Assembly (NCBI GenBank): GCA_020696885.1
Contig: JAJFMS010000131.1
Coordinates: 1 to 7,703 of the forward strand
Direction of reading: 5' to 3'
Source of the DNA: Armatimonadota bacterium
GTDB taxonomy: Bacteria > Armatimonadota > SYMT01
DNA: 7,703 nt
Shown piece after piece: positions 5,491 to 7,703 of this stretch. The notes beneath the pieces are model-generated. The model saw only the letters and a program-made list of their open reading frames with translations. It was not told the DNA's origin and ran no database searches. The first letter of the stretch is position 1; each line of letters opens with the position of its first letter. Position numbers and translations under genes: made by a program.

Positions 5491-5505
5491 GGGAGGTTGC
5501 GAGGT
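5491..5505. repeat. Partial copy of the MITE-like unit
   Basis: GGGAGGTTGCGAGG repeats the 5357-5370 part of the hairpin element, in the same orientation, about 134 bp away and ten bases beyond the stop codon of the peptidase gene. It then diverges. It may be the stub of an older insertion. Confidence 0.5.
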
Positions 5506-5513
5506 GTCTCTGT

Positions 5514-7703
5514 TCAGGGATTCGAACGCGGCTCCACGCCGAGCAGATGCCGCACGAGATAATCCTGCATCCGCCGCGCTCCGTAGGGGCCGCCCATCCC
5601 GTGACCCGCGCCGGGCACCACCAGCAGGTCGAAGTCTTTGTCCGCCTTCACCAGGGCGTTCACCACCTGCATAGTGGAGGCGGGGTCCACGTTGGTGTCC
5701 AGCTCCCCCACGATCAGCAGCACCTTGCCTTGGAGCCGCCGGGCGAGCGTGACGTTCGACTGCTCGTCGTAGTGTGCTCCCACGGGCCAGCCCATCCAGA
5801 GCTCGTTCCACCAGATCTTGTCCATGCGGTTGTCGTGGCAGCCGCACGCGGAGACGCCGACTTTGTAGAACTCCGGGTGCGTTAGCAGCGCGCCCAGGGA
5901 GTTCTGGCCGCCCGCGGAGGTGCCGAACACCCCTACCCGGTTCAGGTCCAGGTAGGGGTACTTCTTTGCCGCGGCCTGCATCCAGAGGATCCGGTCCGGC
6001 AATCCCGCATCCGCCAGGTTCTTCCAGCAGACGTCGTGGAACGCCTTGGAGCGGTGCGAGGTGCCCATCCCGTCGATCTTCACCACAACAAAGCCCAACT
6101 CGGCGAGCTGCTGCTGGGAGTACACCGCCTGGAACGCGCGCGGCACGAACGACGACTGCGGCCCCGCGTAGATGTCTTCCACCACCGGGTACTTCTTCGC
6201 GGGGTCCAGGTTCGTGGGGCGGAAGATCACGCCGTAGATGTCCGTCTTGCCGTCCCGCGCCTTCGCAACGAACCGCTCCGGGGCGTTCCAGCCGGAGGAG
6301 AGCAGTCCGGACCAGTCCCCGCGCTCCACCTCGCAGACCAGCTTGCCGTCTTCGGTGCGGCGCAGCTCCGTCACCGGCGGCAGGTCCACGCGGGAGTAGG
6401 TGTCCAGGTAGAAGCGGGCGTCCGGCGAATACTGGACGGAGTGCGTGCCGTCGCCCTCGGTGAGCCGGACCAGCCCGGTGCCGTCGAAGTTGACGCGGGC
6501 GTAGTGGACGTAGTAGGGGTCCTGCTCGGGGTAGAGCCCCCCGACCTGGAACCAGATCTGCCGCTTCTGCACGTCCACCCGGTCCACGCCGCGCACCACC
6601 CACTGGCCCCGCGTGATCGGGCTCTTGACCTTCCCGGTGCGCGCGTCGACCAGGTAGAGGTGGTTCCAGCCGTCCCGCTCGGACATCCACAGGATCTCGC
6701 CGGTTTCGTCCAGGTAACGGCAGAAGAACTTCCCGGCGTAGTCGATGAACGTGGGGCTCTTCTCGTCCACGATCGCCTGCGCCGCGCCGGTAGCGGCGTC
6801 CACGGCCACGATCCGGAGTACCTGGTGGCCCCGCTGGTTGTACAGGAACGTGAAGCGGCGGGAATCCGGCTGCCAGCGCAGGTCCGTCAGGCTCCAGGGG
6901 TTGGGGAACAGCTCGTCCGGTACCGAGATCTCCTTGCGGGCGTCCACGTCGAACAGGTGCGGGCGCGGGTGAGCCAGCACGTCGCCGGGCTTCAGGTAGT
7001 CCAGGGTCAGCAGCTTCGGCTGGAGCTGGTCCTTCGGCGAGGACTCCACCAGGTGTACCTTGCGCTCCTGGCCCTTCTTGGTGCGGAGCGCCACCAGCTT
7101 GCGGGAGTCCGGTGACCAGAGCAGGTCTCGCTCGGCATACGCGTCGTCGGGCGTGCCGTCGGTGGTGAGCGGGCGCTCCTCACCGCTCTTGAGCTCCTTC
7201 AGGACGACGTTGCTCTCCCGCACCGTCGCCAGCCATTTGCCGTCCGGCGACTGCCCCCCGCGAGCTCGCCGCTCCGGCCGGCGCTCCTCCGGCGCCCGGG
7301 GCGCCCCCACCACCGGCCCGGTCACGATCGCCTGCGCGGAAAGCTCCGTAGCGATGAACCCGACCAGCGGCTTGCCGTCATTGTCCGTGACCAACCAGGC
7401 GTGCCCGGCGAAGGTGTGCTGCGCGCGCATCCCGCCCGCCGGCACCGTGCCGTACTCCCGGCGCTCCCCGCCGCCGTCCACCCAGAACAGCCGGATCACG
7501 CCGGCGGTGCGGTTCACGAAGACCACCTCGGTCTCCCCGCCGGCATCCCCGGTGCGCAGGCTGCGGTCCGGCGCCCGGCCGGTCAATCCCGCGCCCGCCA
7601 CCGCCGGGCCGGGCGTATAGGGAGTTTTCTCACCGGTGCGCGCGTTCACCAGCCAGCTCTCGCGCTTGCCCCCGGGGAGGTCCACCCGGTACCAGAAACG
7701 CTC
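5514..7703 (-). CDS. S9B (DPP-IV-like) prolyl peptidase with pVHL-beta-like domain, 5' end missing
   Basis: 729 residues are visible (counted from the first whole codon at 7701-7703); the frame is open at the window edge, so the start and any signal peptide are not seen. It opens [10 protein letters not shown], as these proteins do after their signal region. Residues 57-121 (about 7341-7535) match the pVHL beta domain without gaps. Residues about 150-480 form the DPP-IV N-terminal beta-propeller ([43 protein letters not shown]). Residues about 490-724 are the alpha/beta-hydrolase domain with a full triad: Ser596 (GTSAGG, 5916-5918), Asp669 (GELDTNVDP, 5697-5699) and His701 (GAGHGM, 5601-5603). 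The family cuts short peptides, often after Pro, and is usually periplasmic or secreted. The double-Glu N-terminus anchor of true DPP-IV was not found, so the cleavage register is uncertain. The frame is intact throughout. Confidence 0.93.
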   Translation of the reverse strand, partial: ERFWYRVDLPGGKRESWLVNARTGEKTPYTPGPAVAGAGLTGRAPDRSLRTGDAGGETEVVFVNRTAGVIRLFWVDGGGERREYGTVPAGGMRAQHTFAGHAWLVTDNDGKPLVGFIATELSAQAIVTGPVVGAPRAPEERRPERRARGGQSPDGKWLATVRESNVVLKELKSGEERPLTTDGTPDDAYAERDLLWSPDSRKLVALRTKKGQERKVHLVESSPKDQLQPKLLTLDYLKPGDVLAHPRPHLFDVDARKEISVPDELFPNPWSLTDLRWQPDSRRFTFLYNQRGHQVLRIVAVDAATGAAQAIVDEKSPTFIDYAGKFFCRYLDETGEILWMSERDGWNHLYLVDARTGKVKSPITRGQWVVRGVDRVDVQKRQIWFQVGGLYPEQDPYYVHYARVNFDGTGLVRLTEGDGTHSVQYSPDARFYLDTYSRVDLPPVTELRRTEDGKLVCEVERGDWSGLLSSGWNAPERFVAKARDGKTDIYGVIFRPTNLDPAKKYPVVEDIYAGPQSSFVPRAFQAVYSQQQLAELGFVVVKIDGMGTSHRSKAFHDVCWKNLADAGLPDRILWMQAAAKKYPYLDLNRVGVFGTSAGGQNSLGALLTHPEFYKVGVSACGCHDNRMDKIWWNELWMGWPVGAHYDEQSNVTLARRLQGKVLLIVGELDTNVDPASTMQVVNALVKADKDFDLLVVPGAGHGMGGPYGARRMQDYLVRHLLGVEPRSNP

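Noticed and set aside
5428..6690. A 420-codon minus-strand open frame within the peptidase gene
   Set aside because: It is the out-of-frame shadow of the S9B peptidase, Arg/Gly/Ala-rich and without motifs.
6036..7115. A 359-codon plus-strand open frame opposite the peptidase
   Set aside because: Repetitive Val/His/Leu/Arg composition from the antisense of a GC-rich gene; the opposite strand carries an intact catalytic triad.

Overview
The window is GC-rich bacterial DNA (roughly two thirds G+C by eye) with a lower-GC block in the middle. No rRNA, tRNA or phylogenetic marker is present. A YmdB-type phosphodiesterase, an iduronidase-like GH39 protein with a secretion signal, an S9B peptidase and small proteins of a DUF6940/DUF2185-like kind would fit a free-living soil or freshwater bacterium from a group such as Armatimonadota or Planctomycetota. 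That placement is inference only.

Layout. (1) 1-185, minus: the 5' end of a TIGR00282/YmdB-family metallophosphoesterase. (2) 283-2319, minus: a secreted GH39-like protein closest to alpha-L-iduronidases, with a helical repeat tail, in which the usual catalytic acid/base Glu is Gln. (3) 2320-3010: a long non-coding stretch with two copies of a 66-67 bp repeat, a perfect 11-bp stem-loop and other palindromes. (4) 3011-4237, plus: a lower-GC block of small cargo genes: an orphan 103-aa protein, a DUF433 antitoxin overlapping a DUF5615 PIN-like toxin, and a truncated ankyrin-repeat fragment. The genes are punctuated by GCCTAAC-type and GTTRRRY-type heptamers that look like decayed integron attC sites. 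(5) 4326-5268, minus: a tight two-gene operon (DUF2185-like small protein, then a DUF6940-like protein). (6) 5269-5513: a gap holding a MITE-like hairpin and a stray part of the same repeat. (7) 5514-7703, minus: a large S9B (DPP-IV-like) prolyl-type peptidase running off the right edge.

The most striking feature is in the peptidase. Upstream of its beta-propeller it carries a segment that aligns without gaps to the beta domain of the von Hippel-Lindau protein (pVHL), including the residues that form pVHL's hydroxyproline pocket. A proline-directed peptidase with a built-in (hydroxy)proline-reader-like module is a testable and unusual idea. The plus-strand block appears to be horizontally acquired cargo inserted between minus-strand chromosomal genes; I see no functional link between it and its neighbours.
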